Shown here piece by piece: positions 46,196 through 56,640 of a stretch of 64,000 bases of DNA. The stretch is from NCBI GenBank assembly GCA_028023455.1, contig JAQFVV010012535.1:1612001-1676000 (forward strand), written 5' to 3'. The position numbers were made by a program, and so were the translations under genes. This stretch comes from Epiperipatus broadwayi. Its lineage: Eukaryota > Onychophora > Udeonychophora > Euonychophora > Peripatidae. Numbering within the stretch: the first letter of the stretch is position 1; every line of letters starts with the position of its first letter. The notes below the pieces were generated by a model, which had not been told where the DNA came from, did not search any database, and saw only the letters and a list, made by a program, of their open reading frames with translations.

Positions 46196-46855
46196 AATTT
46201 AATAAAATTTGTAAATAGATGGGATTTGAACCCAGACATTCAAGCTCCCTTCAGTCATCCACTCTATCTTATAAGATAACCAACATACATAACCACATAC
46301 ATGTGAAAAAAATACATGGTTTCCAATATATGTATTTCATGTTGAGCCAGCACTCATCAGTATTATCTCCCACATACACATATATAATCAGTGTTTGGTT
46401 TATATTAAGATAGCAAATTTTTAAACTTTAATGGACAGGCTTCAATCTTCTCCACTCTTCAACTCTTCAGCCATCCATATCACAGAAAATCTAATGATGG
46501 AGTGTCCAAAGTTTTTGTTGATGCCTATATTATTGTCCTACCCATATTGACCATAAATCACTCTGACCAATGTAGGATCTTAAGACAATTTAAATACACA
46601 GAAGCCTGTTCATTAAAATTTGAAGATTTGCTATCTTAACATAAACTGAGGACTGATTATATGTGTATGTGGGAGATGACAACCTGGAGCAACTGATGAG
46701 TGCTGGTTCAGAATGAAATATATATATATATATAGGAGATCATTTTTCTTTTTCACATGTATGTGGTCATGTGTATTGATTGTATAAGATGGAGTGGATG
46801 ACTGAAGGGAACTTGAAAGTCTGAGTTCAAACCCTCTAATTTCATCCAGTTTAAG
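46196..46855. mobile_element. Head-to-head foldback of a tRNA-derived element
   Basis: Two inverted copies of one unit: minus-strand copy 46196-46445 and plus-strand copy 46601-46855, with about 155 bases of spacer. Each outer end carries a Pol III B-box-like motif (minus strand GGGTTCAAATCCC at 46221-46233; plus strand GAGTTCAAACCC at about 46831). Both contain TAAGATRGAGTGGATGACTG, a CATGTATGTGG block, GATGAGTGCTGG and a distal TTAAACTTTAATGGACAGGC-like end. Diverged relatives lie at 54795-54950 and 56053-56640. It is probably a SINE that now exists as an inverted dimer. Confidence 0.7.
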
Positions 46856-46884
46856 TATATATACTATACTTGTATTTAAATAAA

Positions 46885-47158
46885 ATTTACTAAGGCTGTA
46901 ACCTCAACAATATGCGTGTAAAAATGTGATATTAGGGACCTCTACAGGTCTTAACCACAAGCTTACGACACTTTGGAAAAAAGAGGGGAATGCGATATTA
47001 GGGACCTCTACAGGTCTTAACCACAAGTTTACGACGCTTTGGAAAAAAGAGGGGAACCCCTCTTTTCTTCCAAAGCATAAGCTTGTGGTTAAGACCTGTA
47101 GAGGTCCCTAATATCGCATTTTTACATGCATATTCTTGAGGTTACAGCCTTAGTAAAT
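46885..47158. mobile_element. Foldback element with duplicated left arm
   Basis: Outer inverted repeats ATTTACTAAGGCTGTAACCT and its complement enclose a unit containing GGGACCTCTACAGGTCTTAA. The unit is present twice in direct orientation on the left (about 46927-46990 and 46991-47055) and once inverted on the right (47058-47125). The two left units differ by very few bases, so the duplication is recent. No coding sequence. The copy abuts the tRNA-derived foldback. Confidence 0.85.
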
Positions 47159-47159
47159 A

Positions 47160-48560
47160 TTAATTACATAATCAACCTGCATTTAAATAAAATTTGTAAA
47201 GTATCTTTTTTAAGTGATGAAATAAAAATTATCAATTTAGTAATGACAGGAAAAAATTGTAAATCATTCTTATATTGCATCAGAAAGCTTAAAGTTTGAA
47301 GAATTTAATTTAGAATATAAAATGGATAATCATGGTGTAACTATAAATTATGAAGTTAATATAAATTTAAAAACATCAAAACTACTAAGGAAACCATAGT
47401 TTGCTGATGATGAGAATAATATTTCATTTTCATAGGGGAAAAAATTTTGTGAATAAAGTATATCACTTAGAGCATATTTAATTGCAATGAAGGTCTGACA
47501 TTTTGCTCTTCATTTTATTTTAAAAAATAAAGATACAGAACAGTTGGTTTTTTACTATTTTTATTTTTTGTAGAAAATGTGAATGAATTATGCACTCCAC
47601 CAGTAAATATATATGTAAATGTATTCTCTCAATTTATTATAATAACTCCATTGAAATTATTTTTAATTTTCTTAATATTATAATCTTAATTTATATATGC
47701 ATGCTGAGCAGATAGATATCTGTATTTTATATGTGCATGTTAAAACATACATGTGCAATTCAGTACACAATTGTAAATGACATATAATATATATGAAGGG
47801 AATTTGGATTAAAATATAGAGAATATTATTGTTCCATTGTAATGTTTTTATTTCCAGTAATTATAAATAACAAACACATTATTGTATAGCAAGTGAAATT
47901 TATATTGAAAAATTATATTATTCACCATGTGACATTATGTGTTAAAAACAAATTTCTTTACAGCAATTCAAGTATATATATATTTAAAGAGATAACATAA
48001 CACATTGTTGACCCCCAAAATTATTAGATTTTTTTATAAATGGGGGGGGGGGGGCGTTTGAAAATATTGTAGTTCAAACAGAAAAATTAGTCTGACCTTA
48101 AAAAATTTATAAGATTTGCAAAAGTACATCGATTGAAAGTTTTAAAATTTATAACTTTTTAACCTCTTAATAGATTGTAGAAATATGATTAAATTGTTTA
48201 ATCGACTTTTTTTGTGTGAAAATAAAAGGTCTAAAAGTTTTATTGACTATAGTAATTTAAGTGATTTGCAGCTTTTACAAAATTTCATTACATTTGATGT
48301 CTCCCTTTATTATAGTACTAACTTATATAGGAAATAAAGATATAATTGATTTTGTTTTCACAACACAACAAATGTTTTGAGCAATAGGAAGTATTGTTTT
48401 CTCATCAATCAGGAAGTTTGACAGAACAATAGAAATGAAATGAATTTTTCATAGTTCATTATCTTTTCAAGGAAAATTTAATTCTAAGTTATGAATAAAT
48501 TAAATCTTAGTAATATACACACATATGTATAAACAAAGTACAGTGTGAGATTATATCCAT
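47160..48560. other. AT-rich stretch, no gene seen
   Basis: No coding frames of interest. A run of G (48042-48053) is the only clear low-complexity feature apart from A/T runs. Confidence 0.45.
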
Positions 48561-48569
48561 GTAATAATT

Positions 48570-49180
48570 AGAGATATATTTAGTAATAATTGTTGCTATG
48601 AAACCATCAGTTACTAATAACAGACCTAAGATTAAAATACTTTGCTTTAATATTTAATAATAGCCCTTTTTTTTCTTCTTGAGTTTAATTAGAAATAAGT
48701 AGAGGTCTTCTTTAATATCTAACCCAAATTGTTATATGGGTTTAAACCTAGATAGCTATTTTTATAACTATAAAGACTTAGAAGACTCACATCTTCTTTT
48801 GACACTCTGTAAATAAAAATTGATCTCCCTTAGAGAGTCGGATATGTTGGATTAAATATTTTCTATGACATTAACTGATATATTTAGCAGTGGTTGTTGC
48901 TAGGAAACTATCAATTACTATTGACAAATCAAAGGCCAAACTACTTTGCTCTAGAACCCAATAATATTTTTTTTCTTAGTCAATGTGTCTTCTTAGTCCT
49001 CATACTTATAAAAATAGCTATCTGGGTTTAAATCCATATAACAACTGGAGTTAGAAATAACTTTGTTTTTAAATAAAATGCTATTATTGGATACCAGAAT
49101 AAAATAGTTTAGTATTAAATCTATCAATACTAATTAATGATTTACTAGCAAAAGCCATTGCTAAATCTACATCTAGTTGT
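48570..49180. repeat. Complex of direct and inverted repeat units
   Basis: Three related units: about 48575-48670, 48862-48950 (direct) and 49090-49180 (inverted). Each carries a TTTAGYARTRRTTGYTR-like start and a TTTGCTYTARWA / AATAATA end. Between them GTTATATGGGTTTAAACCTA...GATAGCTATTTTTATAA (48727-48780) faces its reverse complement at about 48995-49046. The whole behaves as a compound foldback. Confidence 0.65.
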
Positions 49181-51805
49181 TACATAAATATAGCTCCATA
49201 CTTTACTTTGTTTACATCATAATAAAGAAAATATCTAATTTTACACACACACACATAACTTTAAAAAATAATAAAGCATATTTATAAATATGTTATACAT
49301 AATTGTATGCATAGTTGATTGGGAGGAAATTGAACATCCCAATGCCCAAGTGGCAAATTAAACACAATATTTTTCATTGAAAGATCAATTTGAGAATTGA
49401 GTTAGGTATCTTTAGTTCTTGAATCTTCATTCTATCATTGGGATAGGTCTCATAGGATGATAGAGATTATGTGTAAATGTAAGCAACAGAATGTTTATCA
49501 ATAGTCTAAAATTCCTTAAGTGTCATATTTAATTTCCACCTGAGATAAAGTGTAAACATCTGAGCACAATTAAGAAAATGAAACAAATATAAGCCTCAGG
49601 GATAAAGGCTTTTTCCCCATGTTTTTCTAGTTTTATTTATTTAATTATATAGATTTTTTGATGAGAATATTGATGACCACTTTGAAATTTTTAAAATGTA
49701 TTCAGTTTCCTGGTTTAAGGATAAAGTCATAAATATTTTTATCTCAAACAAAAATCTTAAATTCACGTATCTTTAGCTGAGCCTGAAAAGTACTCTGCCC
49801 AACTTAACCAACTATCAAGAGATGTTTGTTCATCGATGATTTAATCGCTTTTATTAAATAATAGGATAATTAAAATGTTCTGTAACTTCTCATTACTTTA
49901 ATAGTAACCACAAATTAGTCAATTCTTTAACTTACTTAGTATGATGAACCAAGAGTATAACTGCATTAGTTCCAGCTATTAATTTCAAACCTTATTGATG
50001 AAGGCAAAGGTCAGAAATAATTCTACAATTGGGAATTTAAATGCATTAATATTTGGTAGTGATTGGTTACATATACTTGCTATAGATGGGACTAGAGTAA
50101 AGAGTTGCTGTTGAATGCCTAGTTAAGGATATACAGAGTTTCAAAGAAAAGGAGAAGAAAATAATGGTTATAGGGGATATGAATGAGCATTGTGAAGAAA
50201 CTGATGATGTAGGTAATAATGGATAGCTTTTGAATAATTTTTGTCAGAGAGTGAATTTGAGCATTGGAAATTTATCAAATATTTGTGAGGGATACTACAC
50301 ATGGTTTAGAAATAATATATGCTACACAATAGATTATGTATTAGTATAGAAAGAGGGAATGAATAAAGTATGGAAAATTAAGGTGTTTGTTAATGAAGGG
50401 AGAGTATGTAATAGTGATCATAATTTTTTTCTAATAAAAATGGTTAGTAATGTGATGGAAAATAGTAATAAAAGTAGAAAGGATAATGAAGGATGTGGAT
50501 GGAGGATGAATGATAAGAATAAGTTAGAAGAGTCTAAAATAAAAGTTGAAGAAACCATTGAAGAGTTAATTGGGGCAGGGGGGTAAGTATAAGGACTGAT
50601 ATGATGAAATAAAAAAAGTGGCAAATAGGATTTTAGGTGAGAATATTCAGAAGAATAAAAGTAATAGGAAAGTGAGAGTTAATAAAAGTGTAAAAGAAAG
50701 GAAAAAAGCATGCAGAAAATATAAGTGTGCTATTAAAAACAAAGAAAGTGAAAAAGATGTTAATGTTAAATTGGAAAAGTACTTAGAAAAAAAGAAGTTG
50801 GCTCAAATAAATAATTATAGAGAGAGAATGAAATTGAATAGTAAATTGTTGGAGGATATTAATAAAAGTGGAAGAGAAGGGAGTAAAAAAAAATAGAAAT
50901 ACATTAAAAGAAGGAATGTAGGGGAGAGAGAATAGTATTATTAGATGATGAGGGAATAGAGTGTAGCTCTAGAGAAGAATTAGAGATAATCTTAAATAAG
51001 TATGTAATGGATATAGAACAAATGTTAGATGTAAAGAACAGAGTGATAGCAAACATGAAAGCATATAGTAATGTGAATATTGGGTTTACAGAAAATGAAC
51101 TGAATGAGGGAGGAAAGAAATTGAAAAGTTGAAAGACAAGAGGTTTGGTTGGATGGGCAGCAGAGACAGTAAAGAATTTAGGGCATAGGGCAAAATTAAA
51201 CTATTATCATGTTTTAATAAGATGGCACAGACAAGAGATTTTTCAGGTAGTTGGAGTAATGCAAGAGTAAGGCTACTATTTAAAGGAAAGGGTAAGGATC
51301 ATAGAAAGTTAAACAATTATAGCCTGATACCAGTTATGTTAGTGTTATATGAAGTTTTCTCATATATGGTGGATGGTTGCAAAATGGATGGAAGAAAATA
51401 ATATAGTGGGAGAAATACAAGGCATTTTCAGTCAGAGGCATATAGGAAAAAGTTTATTTGTAGTTACATAATTTATGGTATGAGTAGGAATAAAAGGAGA
51501 CAGTTGATATATGGTTTGTATAGATATAGAGAAAGCATATGATAGAGTAAATAGAAGCAGATTATGCATAGGTTTAGTAAATTTTGGAATGGATGGAGCC
51601 TTAATGGTTATTATTAAGAAATTATATGAAAATAATTACTATATGTATCAATTAGGGAATGTAGAATGAGTTAAAGTTAAAAATGGGATGGGACAAAGGC
51701 AAGGATGCCCTATGTCACTTATTTTATTTTTGTTGTACTTGAGAGAAATGGAGAGATAAATAGAAAGACTAGGAAGAGGGGTAGAGATACCATTAATAGG
51801 TGGCC

Positions 51806-51975
51806 AAGGAGTATATACATTGTCAGATCTTTTATTTGTGGTTGATGTCTTTTTGTGCACAGAAAGAAGGAAAATATGGAAGTTAAGACAAAGGAGTATA
51901 TACATTGTTGGGTCTTTTATTTGTGGTTGATATCTTTTTATGCACAGAAAAAAGGGAAGATAAGGAAGTTATGCT
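51806..51975 (+). repeat. 85-bp tandem duplication inside LINE A RT
   Basis: AAGGAGTATATACATTG occurs at 51806 and again at 51891, each followed by the same 70 or so bases. The unit covers RT motif C (here reading VVDVFLCTE), so the polymerase active site is both altered and duplicated. Confidence 0.85.
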
Positions 51976-52965
51976 GAGGACATGCACAAGGATGGGTAAA
52001 AAGATGGGGATTAAATTTAGTAAATAAAAATGAAAAGTAATGATGATTAATACTGGGGAAAGAGAAGATAAAGAATTTTTATTGGGGGATATAAAGTTAA
52101 GTGTGGTGAATAGATATAACTATTTGGGAATCATCTTAAGTAATCAGAGAAATTGCTTGGATGAATGGGAGAAAAAATGTATAAATGAAGGAAAGAAAAG
52201 AAAGGGATTGATTTTTGAAAATTAACATTGTTTTCATATAATAAATATGATGTACCTAGCATTGGTGCTTTACCAGCAGTTGTTCTGGATTAGTGGGTTT
52301 GCTTCCCAGCTGATGCTATGACACATGAAAAAAAAATGATGTAGCTAGAATTGTATGAAAGGGAATGGTAATAACAGGGCTAACATATGGTAATGATGTG
52401 TTAGTAAAGGGGTATTGGATTACTTAGAAAAAATACAAAGAAAAGTAGGAAGACATGCATTAGATGCAGATGTGTGGATGGCGAAGGAGGCAATTCAAGG
52501 AGAAATGGGATGGTGAAGTTTTATATGAAAGATGCAAAAAGCAAAATGAAAATGTTCAGTAAATTGCAGTTTATGGATAATAAAAGAATAGCCAAAATAG
52601 TATTTAATTGGTTTATGAATAAAGGGAATGTAGCAAGATAAGTGAGAAAGATAAGGTGGTATGCAGAAGCTTTGGATAAAGAATTTATGTCAATATACTT
52701 ATACAAAAGAATGATTGTGTTAGGAGAATTGTTGAGTGTTTAGTGGTAAGGAATGGGATAGAAGAATAGATGCATTAATAAAGAATAGGGAGTTGGAGAG
52801 ATGGAGAACTAGTATGGAGAGTAAAAAGAGTTTAAATATATATGGAAATAAACAGAATATTGGGTGTGAGTTAATTTATGATAATAGCAAGGAATGTAGT
52901 TTACTGATTTTAAGGCTCAACCAGGATCTTTAGCAACAAGTGAATGTACACATAAATGGAAAAAT

Positions 52966-53232
52966 ATGGGGGATTTAGTCTGCGAGTTGTGTAAAGAAGG
53001 CATAGAAAGTATTAGGCATCTATTAATTGAATGTAAATGCCTGGGAGCAGAAAGGGTACAAATAATGAAGTTGTGGAAGAATAAATATAAACAAAGTGTT
53101 TATACAGAAAGTGGCTTATTGGTTTTTATGCTGGGTTTGGGAAAAGATAAGGGGGATTTAGATATAAAGGCCATGGAGTTGACAAAGATTATGTTGTGGA
53201 AATTGAATGAAGCAGGATATGGGAAAACTTAG
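52966..53232 (+). pseudogene. LINE A C-terminal zinc-finger-like domain
   Basis: An 88-codon frame that begins MGDLVCELCKEGIESIRHLL and continues with IECKCLGAERVQIMKLW. The CX2C...H...C spacing matches the zinc-binding domain found after RT in jockey/R1/I-type LINEs. It ends in a stop just ahead of the 3' terminal CATCA repeats. It is the best-preserved part of this copy. Confidence 0.75.
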
Positions 53233-53554
53233 GGTGGGAAATGGAAAAGTGGCTAACAGGTTTTTCTGGATATAGTAATTGAGATTCCTGACTCCGTATA
53301 TGGAGAAGTCACAGTGCATCACATCACATCACGTGGTTATTCTCATTATTTTATAAGAGTTTGCATTGAAAGTATTATATACTTATTTATTAATTTATTT
53401 TTAAAGACTTTTTTTTATACTTTTTCCAATTGTTTTCATAATCTTTACCAAAAACTTACAAATTTAGTAGAAGTGTTCGATAATAATAATAATAAAAAAT
53501 GAACAAATGACTTTATTTCTTGAAAGTTTATAAGTGTGAGCACCAGAAGTGTTA

Positions 53555-53623
53555 GAACTGGAATTGATTCAAGGACCTTACACTCCATAATTTGGCACTC
53601 TACCATTGTACTATACCATGCAG
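53555..53623 (-). repeat. tRNA-derived SINE head
   Basis: On the minus strand TATAGTACAATGGTAGAGTG resembles an A box and CCTTGAATCAATTCC a B box, 35-40 bases apart, in a segment of about 70 bases. The stems are poorly conserved, so it is not called as a tRNA gene. Confidence 0.45.
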
Positions 53624-54104
53624 AACAAGAATTGTTGTTAAACCATATTGTGTACAATAAATAGAGTTAAATCCACTTTCTATATAAAATATTTCTAACA
53701 ACTTTTGGGTTGGGTTAAGTGTGTAAAAAAATTTCCTATTGTCAAAAAATAATCAAAATCAGAATTTGGTCTCCAATGAGTTTTTTTTTTTATAGTTTCC
53801 AGTTCTAGAGCTTTTTTTAATATGTAGATTTATAATGTTAATTTAAATTATTCTTTAGAGACTGTTTCCCAATAATACATTATATATATATATATATAAT
53901 AAATTTCAAGTCATATGTCACATGACTTATGTAGCTTGCGTTTACAAATATGTAAAATAAAGAGTATGCTAATAGTTTAAAACAAGCTTTTTTTTAATGA
54001 TAAATACTACAAGGGAAAGCATTCAAATCATCTTTTATCTAGGATTGTCCCCATCCGCAGATCAGTTTTGAGCTATGGCTCTCTTCAGTGAGGAGGTATA
54101 TATA

Positions 54105-54760
54105 TTAATTTAATCATTTTAATATGTGGAAATTTCTGTTCATAATTTTATTTAGAAAAAACAGTCAGGTGTTAATACGACATAACCAATCAAGATAGCA
54201 AATTGTTAATGTTTTTTTTTTTTGTATTTAAAAGGAATTCTTTTCTAAATGCTTCACTTGTTGCTATATAGAAATAAAACATTTTAGTGAACATGCTTAA
54301 ATATAAGAAATCAAAGACTTACAACTTTTCCAATTTCATATTGCATAATAGATTTTTCCACCAAGTATTTTAATTTAATAAAAAAATATTAACACTTTAC
54401 TATCTTGATTGGTTACTGTCTTATTAATATCTGGCTGTGCTTTTTCTAAATAAAATTATAAACTGAAATTTCGACATATTAAAATGTTTTCATCAATTAC
54501 AACTATTAACATTATTAAAATACTTGACTTATTGTTGGAAAAGTCTATTACATAATAGGAAATTGGAAAACTTTGATTTTTTATGCTTATATATGTTTTC
54601 AGTAATGCTTTATCTTTATACAATTACAAGAGAAACATTTAGAAGAGCATTCAAATGCAAAAAAAAAAATAAGTTTAATATCACGATTGGTTACCGATTG
54701 TGATTTTTTTCTAAATAAAATTATAAACTGAAATTTCCAATATTAAAATATGTATAGTAA
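54105..54760. repeat. Large foldback with A-B-A'-B'-A' structure
   Basis: Block A (54110-54215) contains TTCATAATTTTATTTAGAAA and CCAATCAAGATAG. Block B (54225-54375) contains ATCAAAGACTTACAACTTTT and CCAATTTC. A' (54376-54495) and B' (54500-54665) are their reverse complements, and a second A' follows at 54670-54760. A-B and B'-A' form an inverted repeat of about 260 bases per arm with an extra A' in the loop. No coding sequence. Confidence 0.75.
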
Positions 54761-54794
54761 TCTTACAAGTTATGGCGTGAAACTAAAATTCACA

Positions 54795-54950
54795 TGTGTA
54801 GAGATGATAATCTGGACTAACTGATGATTGCATGAAATATGGATATTGGTGATTATTTATCTTTTTGACATATATATGTTCAAGTGTATCAGTGATATGA
54901 GATAGTGCGGTGATTGGTGGGTCATGTGAAAGTCTGTGCTCATATACCCT
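54795..54950 (+). repeat. tRNA-derived element, single copy
   Basis: Shares ordered blocks with 46601-46855: GAGATGATAATCTGGA, CTGATGATTG, GATATGAGATAGTGCGGTGA and the B-box position GTCTGTGCTCATATACCC. It is diverged from the 46-kb copies but close to the split copy at 56053-56640. Confidence 0.6.
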
Positions 54951-55033
54951 ATATATTACATATATTGATACAGGTATATAATAAATCTGTATTTCAGATG
55001 ATAATAAATCAAATTATGTGCACTTTTAACACG

Positions 55034-55069
<36 letters not shown>

Positions 55070-55480
55070 GAAGTGTATATATATAATGTATAAATGCATG
55101 TGTACATATTGTAAATGCATCTGAACTAAAACATTAAAATACAGAAAATTAAAATTTCTTTTTTATTATTTTTTTTAAATTGTTGATATGGAGATCATAT
55201 CATAAGTATGAGAGACTTCTGTATATATATTTTTTACATGAAAGCAGTCAACACTTAAGCAATATCAATAATAATCAATAATCACAATCTGTTGTCAAGG
55301 CAACGTCTTTAAACTTGTAAAATAGCTGATGAAGTTAGATTATAGCTGAAACATATACAAGAGATTAGCATATGTTAGGATAATTAATGATATTAAAAAA
55401 GTTAAATCTGCACTAAAGTGCAAAAATTCAGTTCTTATTTACTACAAACATTTTGTACACAATAATCACTATTATTATAT

Positions 55481-55922
55481 ATCATCATTTTCAATCATTA
55501 CTAATCCACTTGAGAATGAAGCTGTTCACATTCAATCAAGTGCTCTGATGTCTAGCCTCTTTTCTCCATATCATAAGCAAATTTCCTTTTTCCATCCCTC
55601 CATCTTATGTGTGGTCTCTTTCTCGGTCTTTTATCTCTAGGAATCCAGTTTAAAATTTCAGTTGTTAATCTGTTATCTTTTATAAAATATGTCTAGCCCA
55701 AGCTCCATTTCAGTCTCTTAATTTTTTTCAGTTATTCCAGTCACACTTGTTTCTCTCACTCATATATTTTGTTCTTGATCCCTTCTTGTTATTCCTAATG
55801 TAGATCTCTCCATACTTTGTTGAGTGGTCTAAGTCTCTATATTGTTCTTCAGTTAGTGTCCAAGTCCCAGATAAAAATTGGTCAAACACATTTATTAAAC
55901 AGCTTTTTCAAACAAATAAGTA
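55481..55922 (-). pseudogene. RTE-like LINE 3' fragment
   Basis: On the minus strand it encodes the C-terminal end of an RTE RT and its tail. It matches 60765-61190 block by block (the EQYRDLDHSTKYGEI-like, LVTRRDQEQNI-like and PRDKRPRKRPHIRWRDGK-like order). The 3' terminus ATGATTGAAAATGATGAT is the common end of the RTE copies. Truncated on its 5' side at about 55922. Confidence 0.75.
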
Positions 55923-56052
55923 TATTATATATACTTATATATAATGTATTGAATATATACAGTATATTTCAAAATAAGTAATATAAATGGATTGCTCTAA
56001 TTATTTAATAACTGAAATACAGGCTTATAATATAACTATATCAATATATGTA

Positions 56053-56640
56053 ATATATAGGGTATATGAGCACAGACTTTCACATGACTACCATTCACCA
56101 CTCTATCTCATATCACTGATACACACATATATATTGCTTATAATACTTCATTCATATACACTTTAATGCAACTAATTTTCTTAAAAACTTCTTTATTTTC
56201 TTACAGTTTCGACTGTTTCACAGTCTTCATCAGAGCTCTATCTTCTTCTTTGCTTTACTGCTTTAGCAGAGACGAAGATAGAGCTCTGATGAAGACTGCT
56301 GGACAGTCGAAATTAAGAAAATAAAGAAGTTTTTAAGAAAATTAGTTGCATTAAAGTGTATATGAATGAAGTATTATAAGCAATATATATGATTATATGA
56401 AGATATGCAAAGAAAGTGAAAGAGAAGAATAAGAGAGGATATCACTGATACACTTGAACACATATATGTCGAAAAGATAAATAATCACCAATACATATTT
56501 CATGCTAAACCAGCAATCATCAGTTGATCCAGATTATCTCTACATATATATGCAATAAGTGCTCACATATATATTAAGACAGCCAATCTCCATACTTTAA
56601 TGGACAGGCTTCAATCCACTCCACAATTATTTAAGTTTTT
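56053..56640 (-). mobile_element. tRNA-derived element split by a foldback insertion
   Basis: The outer piece (56053-56124) gives on the minus strand the head of the tRNA-derived family, and the other piece (56439-56640) its body. Joined across the insertion they follow the order seen at 54795-54950. The 15 bases ATATCACTGATACAC are present on both sides of the insert (56110-56124 and 56439-56453), marking the target duplication. Confidence 0.75.
56125..56438. mobile_element. Foldback insertion with 15-bp target duplication
   Basis: A 314-base insert flanked by a perfect 15-bp direct repeat. Most of it is a long inverted repeat (arms about 56127-56245 and 56275-56390) with a loop of about 30 bases. 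A purine-rich tail of about 48 bases (56391-56438) is not part of the palindrome. Each arm contains CTGATGA, one A, a 5-bp stem GACTG/CAGTC and GAAA (minus strand 56207-56233; plus strand 56286-56312). A long target duplication and a one-sided purine-rich tail suggest insertion by target-primed reverse transcription rather than a DNA transposase. Confidence 0.8.

Larger units (their letters stand above)
50065..53335 (+). mobile_element. LINE family A, second copy (plus strand)
   Basis: Same element as 40310-44060 but in the opposite orientation and 5' truncated inside the endonuclease. In order: endonuclease end (GDMNEHCEE at about 50177; IDYVLV at about 50335; NSDHNFFL at about 50415), linker (50618-50896, Lys-rich), and a decayed RT with QRQGCPMSLILFLLYLREME at about 51690. 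The VVNRYNYLGI block is at about 52105. The C-terminal zinc-finger-like domain is at 52966-53232. The 3' end GTGCATCACATCACATCACG is at about 53311-53332. Stops and frameshifts throughout. Confidence 0.8.

Noticed and set aside
46221-46290. tRNA gene
   Set aside because: A good B box exists, but no cloverleaf can be drawn and the sequence is repeated as a SINE-like family.
46926-47125. CRISPR-like pair of direct repeats
   Set aside because: Only two direct units with no spacers and an inverted third; this is a foldback element in an animal genome.
56207-56312. Complete hammerhead ribozyme
   Set aside because: Core and helix II are present, but no helix III with a UH cleavage site in the right position could be drawn on either strand, and an extra A follows CTGATGA. 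Kept only as a partial signature.
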